Shown here: positions 32,752 to 41,553 of the stretch, piece by piece
How the letters are laid out: every line of letters begins with the position of its first letter
Numbering within the stretch: the first letter of the stretch is position 1
NCBI RefSeq assembly: GCF_014651035.1
Contig: NZ_BMWC01000017.1
Location: 62,001-126,000, forward strand
Reading direction: 5' to 3'
DNA length: 64,000 nucleotides
DNA from: Streptomyces lomondensis
Lineage (GTDB): Bacteria; Actinomycetota; Actinomycetes; Streptomycetales; Streptomycetaceae
Notes under the pieces: generated by a model
Databases searched by the model: none
Told to the model about the DNA's origin: nothing
What the model saw: the letters and a program-made list of their open reading frames with translations, nothing else
Position numbers and translations under genes: made by a program

Positions 32752-35700
32752 GTGGTCGGCAGGGGAACGGCACGGGACGGCGGCCGGGAAGACGGCCGGA
32801 CATCCCCGGCGGCATCCGTGCGGGCCGGCGCGGAACGGGCGGTCGCGGTCGGCGGGAACGCGCGGACCGTCGTCTCCGGGGACGGCAACACCATCGTCGA
32901 GCAGCAGTACGTCCAGCCGGGCCCGCCCCTCACCGCCGCGCCCTCCGAGGAGGAGGTCGCCGCGGCGGTGGCCCGGTACGCACAGCGGATCGCCCAGGTC
33001 TACGGGCGGCTGGACCTGGAAGTCCTCACGCCGCTGCCGGAGGAGCACCCGGCCGTGGAACTGCGCGAGGTCTTCGTCACGCCGACCGTGCGCGCCGACC
33101 CGCCGCCCGTCGAACTGCCCCGGGAGCTGCTCAGACGACTTGTGGAGTCCGGGGAGCTGCCGGACCAGGGCGCGCTGCCGCCGGGCGTGGACGGCACGTC
33201 CTTCGAGGCACTGCGGGAGTCCTACCTGCGCCGCCCCGCGCAGGACGTCCTGGACGTACTGGCCGCGCCGTCGAACCGGCTGCTGGTGATCCTCGGAGAC
33301 CCCGGGGCGGGCAAGTCCACCCTGGTCCGCTACCTGAGCCTGGCGCTGGCCCTCGGCACCGCGCAGGGGCCGCCGGCCGCGCTCGCGGGCCGGGTGCCGC
33401 TGGTGGTGGAGCTGCGCCACTACGCCGAGGAGCAGTGGCGGCACAGCAGCTTCGAGGACTTCCTGACCCACCTGTACGACGACTTCGCCCAGTCCGTGCC
33501 GCCGCCGGTCCTGGAGGAGCTGCTCGCGAACGGCCGGGCCCTGGTGGTCTTCGACGGGCTCGACGAACTCTTCGACCGGAAGGTGCGCGCCCGGACCGCC
33601 CAGCGCATCGCCGCGTTCGCCGTCCGCCGGCCGTCCGCGCGGATCGTGGTGACCTCACGGATCATCGGCTACCAGCGCACCGTCCTCGACGGGGCGGGCT
33701 TCGCCCACTACATGCTCCAGGACCTCGACGAGGAGCGGATCGGGACGTTCGTCCGCAGCTGGTACCGCGTCTCCTGCCCGAACGACCCGGCCCAGGCCGG
33801 CCGGCTCGTCGAGCGGCTCACCTCGGCCGTGCAGGACTCGCGCCCCCTGCGGGAGATGGCGGGCAATCCGCTCCTGCTGACGGTCCTGGCCCTCATCGGC
33901 CGCCGCCAGACACTGCCGCACAACCGGCGCAGTGTCTACGAGCACGCGGTCACGGTGCTGGTGTCGCACTGGGACCAGGCGGCGAAACTGCTCAAGGCCC
34001 CGCTGGACCCGCCGGTCGCCGAGGCTCTCGACGTCCTCGGGCCCGACGAACGCCTGGAACTGCTGCGCCTGCTGGCCCGCGCCATGCAGGAAGGCCACAG
34101 CGGCATCGCGGGCAACCACATCCACCGCCCGGACCTCGAGCGCGTCTTCCGCGTCTACCTCCAGCAGTACGAGCTGCCTCCGGTGCACGCCGCCGCGGCG
34201 GCCCGTGCCATGGTCGAGCAACTGCACGAACGCAACTTCATCCTGTCCCGCTACGGCGGCGAGGTGTACGGATTCGTGCACCGCGCCTTCCTGGAGTACC
34301 TGGCGGCGGCCGACATCGCGCACCGCTACAAGGAGGACCGGGAGTGGACGCCCGAGGAACTGGTCGAGCAGGTCGTCGCGCGGCGCGCGCAGGACCCCGC
34401 GTGGCACGAGGTGCTGCTCCTGCTCGCCGGCCAGATGGGCACGGCGACGGTGGGCGCGGCCGTCGACCGGCTGCTCACACTGCACGCCGCCGCCGCGGAC
34501 GACGACGCGTCGCACGTGGCGCTCGCCCTGCGGATGCTGGCCGAGACCGGGAAACTGCGCGAGCTGTCCGCGCAGAGCACGGCGGTCGTCGACGCCGCGA
34601 CCCGGGCACTGGACATGCGCGGGCGGAAGGGGCCGTCGCTGCTGGAGGAGGCGATGCCCGCACTGGGAGCGTTCAGTCCGCACTGGACCGGGCACCGGCG
34701 CTTCCTGAACTGGTTCCGGATCAGCGGCCAGTTCTCGCCCAGCGCGGAACCCACCCACATCGTCCGCTCGCTCCGGCTCGACGACGACGAACTCGCCGCG
34801 CTGGCCCGCCGCAGCTACTACGGCTCCGACCGGCTCCGCTTCCTCTACGCCTGGGCCGAGCGGAGCCCGGACGACACCACCGCGCGCGACCTCCTGCGGC
34901 ACACTGCGGAGCACGCGGCCCGGAATTACCTGCGCTCCACCGCGCTGGCGGTGCTGGCGGACGTGTGGTCCGACAGCGAGGAGGTTCGCTCCTTCGTGGC
35001 GGCCCGTGCCGTCGACGACCCCGACGGCCGCACGCGCGTCGAAGCGCTCGCCGTCCTGATGGCGTCGAGCCCCGACGACACCACGCTCGCGTCCGCCGAG
35101 AGGGAGGCGGCCGGCAACCCGGACGAATCGTCTCGTTCCCGCCTGCTGCGCGCCCTGGGGAGATGGTCGGACGAGCACGACGGCATCCGTCGTTTCGTCA
35201 TGGCACGGGCGGTCGAGGACCCCGACGCGCACGTCCGCCGCGACGCGCTGCACACCCTGGGCGAGTACGGCTCCCGTCACGAGGACGTCCTCGCCCTGCT
35301 CAGCGCCCGTGCGGTCGACGCCACCGACGGCGAGGAGCGCGAGACGGCCATGTGGGTGCTCGGCGCGCACCGCGCCGACGACGAGCGCGTCCGCGACCTT
35401 CTCCTGGAGCGGTCCGCCGACACCCGCCGGCCGGGAGACCGCGTCGACGCCCTGCGGGTGCTCGGCGACCGGTGGCCCGGTGACGAGCACGTGCGTCGAG
35501 CGGTGGTCCGAGCCGCCGCGGACCCCGACGCGGACATCCGGATCGCCTGTCTCGACGTGTTCGGCGGGCACCGGCCCTGGCAGGAGAACGTCCAGGAGAT
35601 CGTGCTGCGTCTCGCTGCCGAGGACTCCGAGAACAGGGTCCGCTGGGCTGCCATCAAATTGATCGGCCGGGACCGTTTCGACCACGACGGCGGCCGCGAG

Positions 35701-36591
35701 GTGCTGATGACCGCGTCCCGGGACTCCGACCGGCAGATCCGGGACGAGGCGATCCACCAACTGGCACAGGAGTGGCCCGACCACCCCGAGGTCCGGGACC
35801 TGCTGCTGGGAACCGCCGTCGGTGACGTGTCGGGACTCACCCTGTCCGTTGTCCTTCGGGGGCTCATCGAGCACTGGTCCGACCGGGACGACGTCCACAG
35901 CCTCCTGGTGCGTGCCCCCGATCTCACCGAAGGGCTGAAACGGGGGCTGCTGCTGAACCTCCTCATGGATCACTGGCCGGACTGGGACGACATGCGTGCC
36001 GCCCTCGTACGTCGTGCGACGCACCTCGAGGACCGCGACTCGGGACGCGTCTACGCCCTCAGGACGCTGGCCAAGCGGTGGTTCGACCGGAGCGACGTCC
36101 ATGACGTCGTGGTCCGCGCCGCCACGGACCCCTCCGACCCGCACATCTCCCAGTCCGTGATCGGCGAGCTGCGCAGGCACTGGGCGCACCGCGACGACGT
36201 GAGGGAACTCCTCGTCGGGGCCGCCCGGCGGCACGGGCACCCCGACGTCCGGGTCAACGCGGTCAGGACGCTCGGTCTGCGCTGGGCCCACCACCCGGAC
36301 GTCCAGGCCCTGTTCCTGCGGCTGACCGCGGACGACCCGGACGCCGACGTCAGACTCCACGCACTGCGCCGATGGGCGCCCGCCGCCGGTGACGAGGCGT
36401 GTCCGGTGGCGGCCGCCCGGGCGATCGCGGACCCCGACGCGGTCGTCCGCCGGAAGATCCTCCACATGCTCGCCCTGGCCTGGCCGTCCCGCGCGGAGAC
36501 GATCGCCGCCCTGACGGACCGTGCGGAGCACGACGGCGACGAGGAGACCCGCAAGGCGGCGGAAGAGCTGCTCGCACAGACGGCCGGCTGA
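32752..36591 (+). CDS. NACHT NTPase with C-terminal HEAT-like repeats (putative antiphage STAND protein)
   Basis: The 1,279-residue protein starts at a GTG after a G-rich ribosome site; a -10-like TAGGTT lies at 32712. Residues 1-60 are low-complexity and end in a GGNARTVVSGDGNTIVEQQ stretch. A linker domain (~65-165) precedes the NACHT module: Walker A GDPGAGKST (182-190), Walker B VVFDGLDEL (~265-273), a sensor VVTSRI and a winged-helix part to ~550. From ~680 to the end there are ~37-40-residue HEAT-like repeats (W..DE.VR..L..RA..DPD..VR..AL). Bacterial NACHT proteins of this plan sense infection and abort growth; no fused nuclease or other effector is seen, so the mechanism is open. Confidence 0.85.
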   Translation: MVGRGTARDGGREDGRTSPAASVRAGAERAVAVGGNARTVVSGDGNTIVEQQYVQPGPPLTAAPSEEEVAAAVARYAQRIAQVYGRLDLEVLTPLPEEHPAVELREVFVTPTVRADPPPVELPRELLRRLVESGELPDQGALPPGVDGTSFEALRESYLRRPAQDVLDVLAAPSNRLLVILGDPGAGKSTLVRYLSLALALGTAQGPPAALAGRVPLVVELRHYAEEQWRHSSFEDFLTHLYDDFAQSVPPPVLEELLANGRALVVFDGLDELFDRKVRARTAQRIAAFAVRRPSARIVVTSRIIGYQRTVLDGAGFAHYMLQDLDEERIGTFVRSWYRVSCPNDPAQAGRLVERLTSAVQDSRPLREMAGNPLLLTVLALIGRRQTLPHNRRSVYEHAVTVLVSHWDQAAKLLKAPLDPPVAEALDVLGPDERLELLRLLARAMQEGHSGIAGNHIHRPDLERVFRVYLQQYELPPVHAAAAARAMVEQLHERNFILSRYGGEVYGFVHRAFLEYLAAADIAHRYKEDREWTPEELVEQVVARRAQDPAWHEVLLLLAGQMGTATVGAAVDRLLTLHAAAADDDASHVALALRMLAETGKLRELSAQSTAVVDAATRALDMRGRKGPSLLEEAMPALGAFSPHWTGHRRFLNWFRISGQFSPSAEPTHIVRSLRLDDDELAALARRSYYGSDRLRFLYAWAERSPDDTTARDLLRHTAEHAARNYLRSTALAVLADVWSDSEEVRSFVAARAVDDPDGRTRVEALAVLMASSPDDTTLASAEREAAGNPDESSRSRLLRALGRWSDEHDGIRRFVMARAVEDPDAHVRRDALHTLGEYGSRHEDVLALLSARAVDATDGEERETAMWVLGAHRADDERVRDLLLERSADTRRPGDRVDALRVLGDRWPGDEHVRRAVVRAAADPDADIRIACLDVFGGHRPWQENVQEIVLRLAAEDSENRVRWAAIKLIGRDRFDHDGGREVLMTASRDSDRQIRDEAIHQLAQEWPDHPEVRDLLLGTAVGDVSGLTLSVVLRGLIEHWSDRDDVHSLLVRAPDLTEGLKRGLLLNLLMDHWPDWDDMRAALVRRATHLEDRDSGRVYALRTLAKRWFDRSDVHDVVVRAATDPSDPHISQSVIGELRRHWAHRDDVRELLVGAARRHGHPDVRVNAVRTLGLRWAHHPDVQALFLRLTADDPDADVRLHALRRWAPAAGDEACPVAAARAIADPDAVVRRKILHMLALAWPSRAETIAALTDRAEHDGDEETRKAAEELLAQTAG

Positions 36592-36668
36592 CGCGTCACC
36601 CGTGCGGCATCCGGGTGCTCGCGCCTCGTCTCCGGCCCGGTCATCGCCGTACGGAGCACGTCCGTTTC

Positions 36669-36687
36669 TACGTTGATCATATGATCA
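36669..36687 (+). promoter_or_regulatory. Leaderless promoter and palindrome over the dacC start
   Basis: TACGTT (36669-36674) lies 6 nt before the ATG at 36681, and no Shine-Dalgarno is present. TGATCATATGATCA (36674-36687) is a perfect 14-bp palindrome that includes the start codon and the presumed +1, so it could be an operator or affect the 5' end of the mRNA. Confidence 0.45.
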
Positions 36688-37856
36688 TCGGATTCTCTTC
36701 CCCGGCTGTCGTGTCCGCCGGTGCGCTCTGTGCGGCGGGCCTCCTGGTCCTGATGCCCGCCGCGGCGGCCGACCCCGGCGGACCGGAACCCAGTGCACCG
36801 GCCGGGCCGCGGGCGGCGGCCCCGCACCCCTCGCTGCTGCACCGCCCCGGTACCCAGGTCCGTCCGCGTGCCGGAGCGCCCCGCATCCCGGAGGTCTCCG
36901 CCCTGTCCTGGCTGGTCGCCGACGCCCGCACCGGCGAGGTGCTCGCCGCCCGCAACGCGCACCGCAGACTGCCTCCGGCCAGCACCCTGAAGACCCTGTT
37001 CGCCCTCACGGTGCTGCCCACACTGCCCGGGGGCATCCGGCACACGGTCCGCGCGGAGGAACTCCGCGGCATCGGTGCGGGCAGCAGCCTGGTCGGGGTC
37101 ACCGAGGGCCGTACGTACCGGGTCGCCGACCTGTGGCGCGGGGTCTTCCTCAACTCGGGCAACGACGCCGTGCGCGTCCTGGCCGAGCTCAACGGCGGCT
37201 GGCGGGCCACGGCCGAACGCATGCAGGCCAAGGCCCGCTCACTGGGCGCCCTCGACACGCGGGTGGTGTCACCGGACGGCTACGACGCCCCGGGCCAGGT
37301 GTCCTCGGCGTTCGACCTGGCCCTCTTCGGCGCCGTGGGGCTGCGCAACCCCGACTTCGCCCGGTACTGCGCCACGGTCGAGGCGAGGTTCCCCGGCGGG
37401 GGCGGCTGGTCGTACCCGATCCGCAACACCAACCGGCTGCTGAGCGGCACCCGGGGCGTGAAGCCGTATCCGGGGCTGATCGGCATCAAGAACGGCTACA
37501 CCAGCGAGGCGGGCAGCACGCTCGTCGCGGCGGCGCGCCGGGACGGGCGCACCCTCGTCGTGACGGTGATGAACCCTCAGGAGGGCGGCGGCTCGGCCGT
37601 GTACGAGGAGGCCCGTTCGCTGCTCGACTGGGGGTTCAGGTCGGCCGGGCGGGTCGAAGCGGTGGGCTCGCTCGCCGCGTCACGGCCCGCCGCGCGGCCG
37701 GACACGACGACGCCGCCCGCGGTCGCGGCGGCCGTGCCGGAGGAGCCCGGTTCCGCCTGGACCGAGGCGGGGCTGATCGCGGGCGCCGCCGGCCTCGGCG
37801 CGGTGGTCGTGGTGCTGGTGCTGCGGCTTCCGGTCCGCAGGCCCGGGCGGAGCTGA
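36681..37856 (+). CDS. D-alanyl-D-alanine carboxypeptidase (peptidase S11)
   Basis: The 391-residue protein has a signal peptide (~1-33), a Pro-rich linker, the penicillin-binding domain and a C-terminal transmembrane helix (LIAGAAGLGAVVVVLVL). Catalytic motifs are STLK (101-104), SGN (159-161) and KNG (270-272), the last replacing the KTG of most DD-peptidases but common in streptomycete DacC paralogues. It trims the terminal D-Ala from peptidoglycan stem peptides at the outer face of the membrane. Its last 280 bp lie antisense to the 3' end of the converging glycosyltransferase gene. Confidence 0.92.
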   Translation: MIIGFSSPAVVSAGALCAAGLLVLMPAAAADPGGPEPSAPAGPRAAAPHPSLLHRPGTQVRPRAGAPRIPEVSALSWLVADARTGEVLAARNAHRRLPPASTLKTLFALTVLPTLPGGIRHTVRAEELRGIGAGSSLVGVTEGRTYRVADLWRGVFLNSGNDAVRVLAELNGGWRATAERMQAKARSLGALDTRVVSPDGYDAPGQVSSAFDLALFGAVGLRNPDFARYCATVEARFPGGGGWSYPIRNTNRLLSGTRGVKPYPGLIGIKNGYTSEAGSTLVAAARRDGRTLVVTVMNPQEGGGSAVYEEARSLLDWGFRSAGRVEAVGSLAASRPAARPDTTTPPAVAAAVPEEPGSAWTEAGLIAGAAGLGAVVVVLVLRLPVRRPGRS

Positions 37857-38962
37857 CCGGCCGGCAGCCACAGCAGCAGGCCCAGGGTGATCCACGCGTA
37901 GGTGTTGCTGCCCAGGAACCCGTCGACGCCGGACGCGTCGTCGAACCACAGCCACACCACGCTGGTGCACAGCACGGCGTACAGGGCCCCCGCGATCCGG
38001 AGGTGCCCCGTGCGGACCAGCACGGCGAAGGACGGCAGCAGCCACACCAGATGGTGCACCCAGGTGATCGGGCTGACGAGGCAGGCGGCGAGGCCGGTCA
38101 GGGCGAACGCGGCCGTCCAGTCCCCGGCCACGACCGCCCGGCGCGTCCGCACCGCCCACACGCCGAGGATCAGCAGGACCGCCGCGGCCCACACGGCCCG
38201 GTCCGGTTCGCCCAGCCGGGCCAGGATGCCCTGCACCGACTGGTTCGAGACATAGCCGAGGCGTCCCACGCGGTCGGTGTCCCACAGCGCCTCGGTCCAG
38301 TAGAAGCGCGAGGCGTCCGGGTCCACCCAGGCGGCGAGGGCCGTGGCCCCGAGGGCGACGGCCGTGGCGACCGCCGCCGCGCGGCGGCGTCCCGCCACCA
38401 GCAGCAGTCCGATGAACAGCGCCGGAGTGAGCTTGATGGCGGCCGCGAGCCCGATGCCGACCCCGGCCAGGCGGCCGCGTCCGGTGGCGAGCAGCGTGGC
38501 GTCGGTGAGGACGAGGGCCAGCAGGAGCAGGTTCACCTGGCCGAAGCTGAAGGTGTCGCGGAGCGGCTCGAACAGGGCCAGCAGGCAGGCGATCAGGGCC
38601 CAGCCGTACCAGCCGGGGCGCCGCCGGGCCGGTCCGGCGAGCAGGCGCAGGATCACGGCCAGGGCCGCCAGGTTGAGCAGCAGGGCGGCGGCGATCGCGG
38701 TGCGCAGGTCCAGCAGGGCCATCGGCAGCATGGCGACCGCGGCGAACGGCGGGTAGGTGAAGCCGTACGTGGTGCCGGGCACCCGGTAGTCGTAGATCCG
38801 GCCGCCGTGGTGGACCCAGGTGTCGATGCTGCCGTAGTAGACGCGCAGGTCGAACCAGTCGCGCAGCAGGGGCACGGTCGCGGTGAAGACGGTCACCACC
38901 GCGGCGAGGGCGAACACCAGCAGCAGCCGACCCCGGTCGGTGCGCGGCAGGCCCCGGCTCAT
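37577..38962 (-). CDS. GT-C membrane mannosyltransferase (GT87-like)
   Basis: The 461-residue protein has about ten transmembrane helices and GT87 features: an early acidic loop (FDLRVYYGSIDTWVHHGG), TYGFTYPPFAAVAMLP and SFGQVNLLLLALVL. GT-C enzymes of this group transfer mannose from polyprenyl-phosphate-mannose outside the membrane. The last ~93 residues are low-complexity (Ser/Thr/Ala/Pro) and read antisense to the dacC end. The conserved part stops near 37860, so this tail may have arisen from loss of an earlier stop. The ATG overlaps the stop of the upstream MptB-like gene (ATGA). Confidence 0.82.
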   Translation of the reverse strand: MSRGLPRTDRGRLLLVFALAAVVTVFTATVPLLRDWFDLRVYYGSIDTWVHHGGRIYDYRVPGTTYGFTYPPFAAVAMLPMALLDLRTAIAAALLLNLAALAVILRLLAGPARRRPGWYGWALIACLLALFEPLRDTFSFGQVNLLLLALVLTDATLLATGRGRLAGVGIGLAAAIKLTPALFIGLLLVAGRRRAAAVATAVALGATALAAWVDPDASRFYWTEALWDTDRVGRLGYVSNQSVQGILARLGEPDRAVWAAAVLLILGVWAVRTRRAVVAGDWTAAFALTGLAACLVSPITWVHHLVWLLPSFAVLVRTGHLRIAGALYAVLCTSVVWLWFDDASGVDGFLGSNTYAWITLGLLLWLPAGQLRPGLRTGSRSTSTTTTAPRPAAPAISPASVQAEPGSSGTAAATAGGVVVSGRAAGRDAASEPTASTRPADLNPQSSSERASSYTAEPPPS

Positions 38963-40353
38963 GCGGCGCGTCCCAGCGCCGGGGCCAGCTCGGCCTGGTG
39001 GGCCTGCCACAGCACGACGACCGCGAGTGCGCCGCCGGAGACGGCCAGCACGAGTTGGCCGGTGTCCGCCGGGCCGCCGCTGGGCAGGACGGACAGCGCG
39101 AGCACGCCGGTCACGGCCGCCATGCGGTGGCGTACCGAGGTGCTGGGCGCGGCGGCGGCGATGAGGAACAGGCCCCACAGGGCGTACCAGGGGCGAATCG
39201 CCGGGCCGAGGGCGGCCACCGCCGCGAGGCTCAGGCCCAGCGCGTACACCGGCCGCGGACGCAGCCGCAGCCAGATCAGCGCGATCGCGACCACGGCGGC
39301 CACGATGCCCAGCGCGTGCCAGGCGGGGACCGCCAGCGGTGCGAGGTCGCTGCCGAGGTGTTCCAGCAGGGCGCGGGTGGCGCGGCCGAGCAGGGTGGTC
39401 AGGGCCCAGTTCTGGGGTGACACGGGGGTGTTGAGGGCGCCGATCCAGCCGTATCCGGTGCCGGCCGCGGCCGTGGCGGCGACGGTCGTCCCGGCGGCCG
39501 CGACGGTGGTGGTCGCGAGGGCCTTCGCCGGGCTGCGGCCCGCGCGGACCTGGAGGACGACGACGGCGGCCAGCCCGAGTACGGCGGGCGCCTTGACCAG
39601 GGCGGCCAGCGTGACGAGGACGGCGCCGAGGACCGGCCACCGGCCGAGTGCCGCCACCAGGCCGACGCCGAGCAGGCCGAGCATGACGGCGTCGTTGTGG
39701 GCGCCCGCGACCAGGTGCAGCAGGACGAGCGGGTTGAGGGCGCCCAGCCACAGCGCGGCGGACGGGTCGGCGCCGCTGTGCCGGGCGAGGCGGGGCAGCG
39801 CCGCCGCCATCAGGCCGACGCCGGCGAGCGCGACGAGCCGCATCCCGAGGAGTCCCGCGGGCAGTTCACCGCGCGTCAGTGCGGACAGGGCCGCCGCGAC
39901 GGCGAGGAACACCGGGCCGTACGGGGCTCCGGTGTGCCGCCAGAGCGGGGCGACCTCGTCGGCGAGCGGGCCGCCGAGCCGGGACGGCCCGTGCGCGTAC
40001 ACGTCCATGTGCGCCTCGACCATCGCCCCCTGGGCGAGGTAGCTGTAGACGTCCCGGCTGAACAGCGGCGGGGCGAGCAGCAGGGGCGCCGCCCAGACGG
40101 CGAGGACGAGCAGCAGGGCGCGGGGAGCGGGCGGCCTCGGGCCGCGCACCAGCCGGCCCAGCAGCGCCCAGGCGGCGATCAGCAGGACGACGCCGAAGTA
40201 CACGCCGACCAGGCCGAGGGCGGCGCGGGCGGAGGCCGGGTGGAGGAGGTCCCGTACGGGCAGGGCTCCGGCTGTCTCACCGCCCAGGGCCAGGCAGGCG
40301 GTGCCGGCCAGACCGAGTATCTGGCAGCGGCGGAGATCGACGGGGAAAGCCAT
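38959..40353 (-). CDS. mptB: Polyprenol-phosphate-mannose-dependent mannosyltransferase, MptB-like
   Basis: The 464-residue integral membrane protein has many hydrophobic helices and the MptB-type loop LFSRDVYSYLAQGAM with the catalytic-type Asp, then VYAHGPSRLGGPLADEV...YGPVFL and PLVLLHLVAGAHNDAVMLGLLG. In mycobacteria MptB adds the first alpha-1,6-mannoses of lipomannan; in streptomycetes the acceptor is not clear and could be a glycolipid. ATG 40353 is used; a GTG three codons upstream is possible. It is translationally coupled to the GT87-like gene. Confidence 0.82.
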   Translation of the reverse strand: MAFPVDLRRCQILGLAGTACLALGGETAGALPVRDLLHPASARAALGLVGVYFGVVLLIAAWALLGRLVRGPRPPAPRALLLVLAVWAAPLLLAPPLFSRDVYSYLAQGAMVEAHMDVYAHGPSRLGGPLADEVAPLWRHTGAPYGPVFLAVAAALSALTRGELPAGLLGMRLVALAGVGLMAAALPRLARHSGADPSAALWLGALNPLVLLHLVAGAHNDAVMLGLLGVGLVAALGRWPVLGAVLVTLAALVKAPAVLGLAAVVVLQVRAGRSPAKALATTTVAAAGTTVAATAAAGTGYGWIGALNTPVSPQNWALTTLLGRATRALLEHLGSDLAPLAVPAWHALGIVAAVVAIALIWLRLRPRPVYALGLSLAAVAALGPAIRPWYALWGLFLIAAAAPSTSVRHRMAAVTGVLALSVLPSGGPADTGQLVLAVSGGALAVVVLWQAHQAELAPALGRAA

Positions 40354-40524
40354 GGCCAACACTCGGGCAGCGTGTCAACGTGGGGTGGCGGGAAGTTGAC
40401 GCGGTGCCCTCCGGGGGGAGACCGGGGTGTGACCGGCCGGTGATCAGGTGCGGGGTGTCTGGTCCGGGCCGGGGAGCGTCTGCCGGGTGCGGTGGTTCGC
40501 GGAGTGCGGGCCGGTGGGGGCTTG

Positions 40525-40546
40525 TCGCGCAGTTCCCCGCGCCCCC
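40525..40546 (-). repeat. Dispersed intergenic repeat, copy 1
   Basis: On the minus strand this reads GGGGGCGCGGGGAACTGCGCGA. The same core is found at 43016-43036 and 46359-46379. It lies between glsA and the mptB promoter, 39 bp past the glsA stop. Such units are frequent between genes in Streptomyces genomes; a role as terminator or mRNA-stabilising hairpin is assumed. Confidence 0.8.
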
Positions 40547-40584
40547 AAGAAAGGCATGCCCGCCCCCTCCGCCGATGAGTTCTG

Positions 40585-41514
40585 TCAGAACACCGACAGG
40601 CCCGTCAGCGTCGTGAATCTATCGAGCGCCGCCACACCCGCCACCGAATTGCCCCGTTCGTCCAGGCCCGGGCTCCACACGCACAGGGTGCAGCGGCCCG
40701 GGACGACCGCGATGATGCCGCCGCCCACGCCGCTCTTGCCGGGCAGGCCCACGCGGTACGCGAAGTCGCCCGCCGCGTCGTAGGTGCCGCAGGTCAGCAT
40801 GATCGCGTTGATCTGTTTGGCCTGGCTGCGGGTGAGGAGCCGGGTGCCGTCGGCGCGGATGCCGTGCCGGGCGAGGAAGGCCGCGGCGAGGGCGAGGTCT
40901 GCGCAGGACGCGGCGACGGAGCACTGACGGAAGTACTGGTCGAGCAGGACCGGCACCGGGTTGTCGATGTTGTCGTACGACGCCATGAAGTGGCCGAGCG
41001 CGGCGTTCCTGTCGCCGTGGGCGGTCTCCGAGGCGGCGACCTCCTTGTCGAAGGTCAGCTCCGGATTGCCGCTCTCCGCGCGCAGGAAGTCCAGCAGTTC
41101 CCCGGATGCGTCGCCGGTACGGGTGTGCAGGCGGTCGGTGACGACGAGGGCGCCGGCGTTGATGAACGGGTTGCGCGGGATGCCGTTCTCGTACTCCAGC
41201 TGGACCAGGGAGTTGAAGGGGTTGCCGGAGGGCTCGCGGCCCACGTGCTCCCACAGGGCGTCGCCCTCGCGGGCGAGGTCCAGGGCGAGGGTGAAGACCT
41301 TGGTGATGGACTGGGCGGAGAACGGCTGCCGCCAGTCCCCCACCCCGTACACGGTGCCGTCGAGTTCGGCGACGGCCATGCCGAAGCTGCGCGGGTCGCA
41401 GGCGGCGAGCGCCGGGATGTAGTCGGCGGGCCGGCCGCGGCCGGGTGTCCGCCCGATCTCCTCCGCGATGCGCTCCAGGACCGGCTGGAAGGTCGTCGAC
41501 GAGGTCATGATCAC
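40585..41514 (-). CDS. glsA: Glutaminase A
   Basis: The 309-residue enzyme hydrolyses glutamine to glutamate and ammonia in the cytoplasm. The beta-lactamase-like active site is visible: SAQSITKVF with the catalytic Ser and Lys, NPFINAGALVV, YDNIDNPVPVLLDQYF, and GLPGKSGVGGGIIAVVPG. The length fits the family. The GTG at 41514 has GGAGGG at 6-bp spacing; an ATG two codons later is possible. It is the last gene of a leftward run for amide amino acid use, 39 bp after aspA. Confidence 0.95.
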   Translation of the reverse strand: MIMTSSTTFQPVLERIAEEIGRTPGRGRPADYIPALAACDPRSFGMAVAELDGTVYGVGDWRQPFSAQSITKVFTLALDLAREGDALWEHVGREPSGNPFNSLVQLEYENGIPRNPFINAGALVVTDRLHTRTGDASGELLDFLRAESGNPELTFDKEVAASETAHGDRNAALGHFMASYDNIDNPVPVLLDQYFRQCSVAASCADLALAAAFLARHGIRADGTRLLTRSQAKQINAIMLTCGTYDAAGDFAYRVGLPGKSGVGGGIIAVVPGRCTLCVWSPGLDERGNSVAGVAALDRFTTLTGLSVF

Positions 41515-41553
41515 TATTGTCCCTCCGTGCCGGTCCCGGTGCGCTCGCGTACG

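Noticed and set aside
33655..36531. 958-codon leftward frame antisense to the NACHT gene
   Set aside because: Low-complexity Val/Arg/Gly shadow of a high-GC gene; the rightward frame contains the Walker motifs and HEAT repeats.
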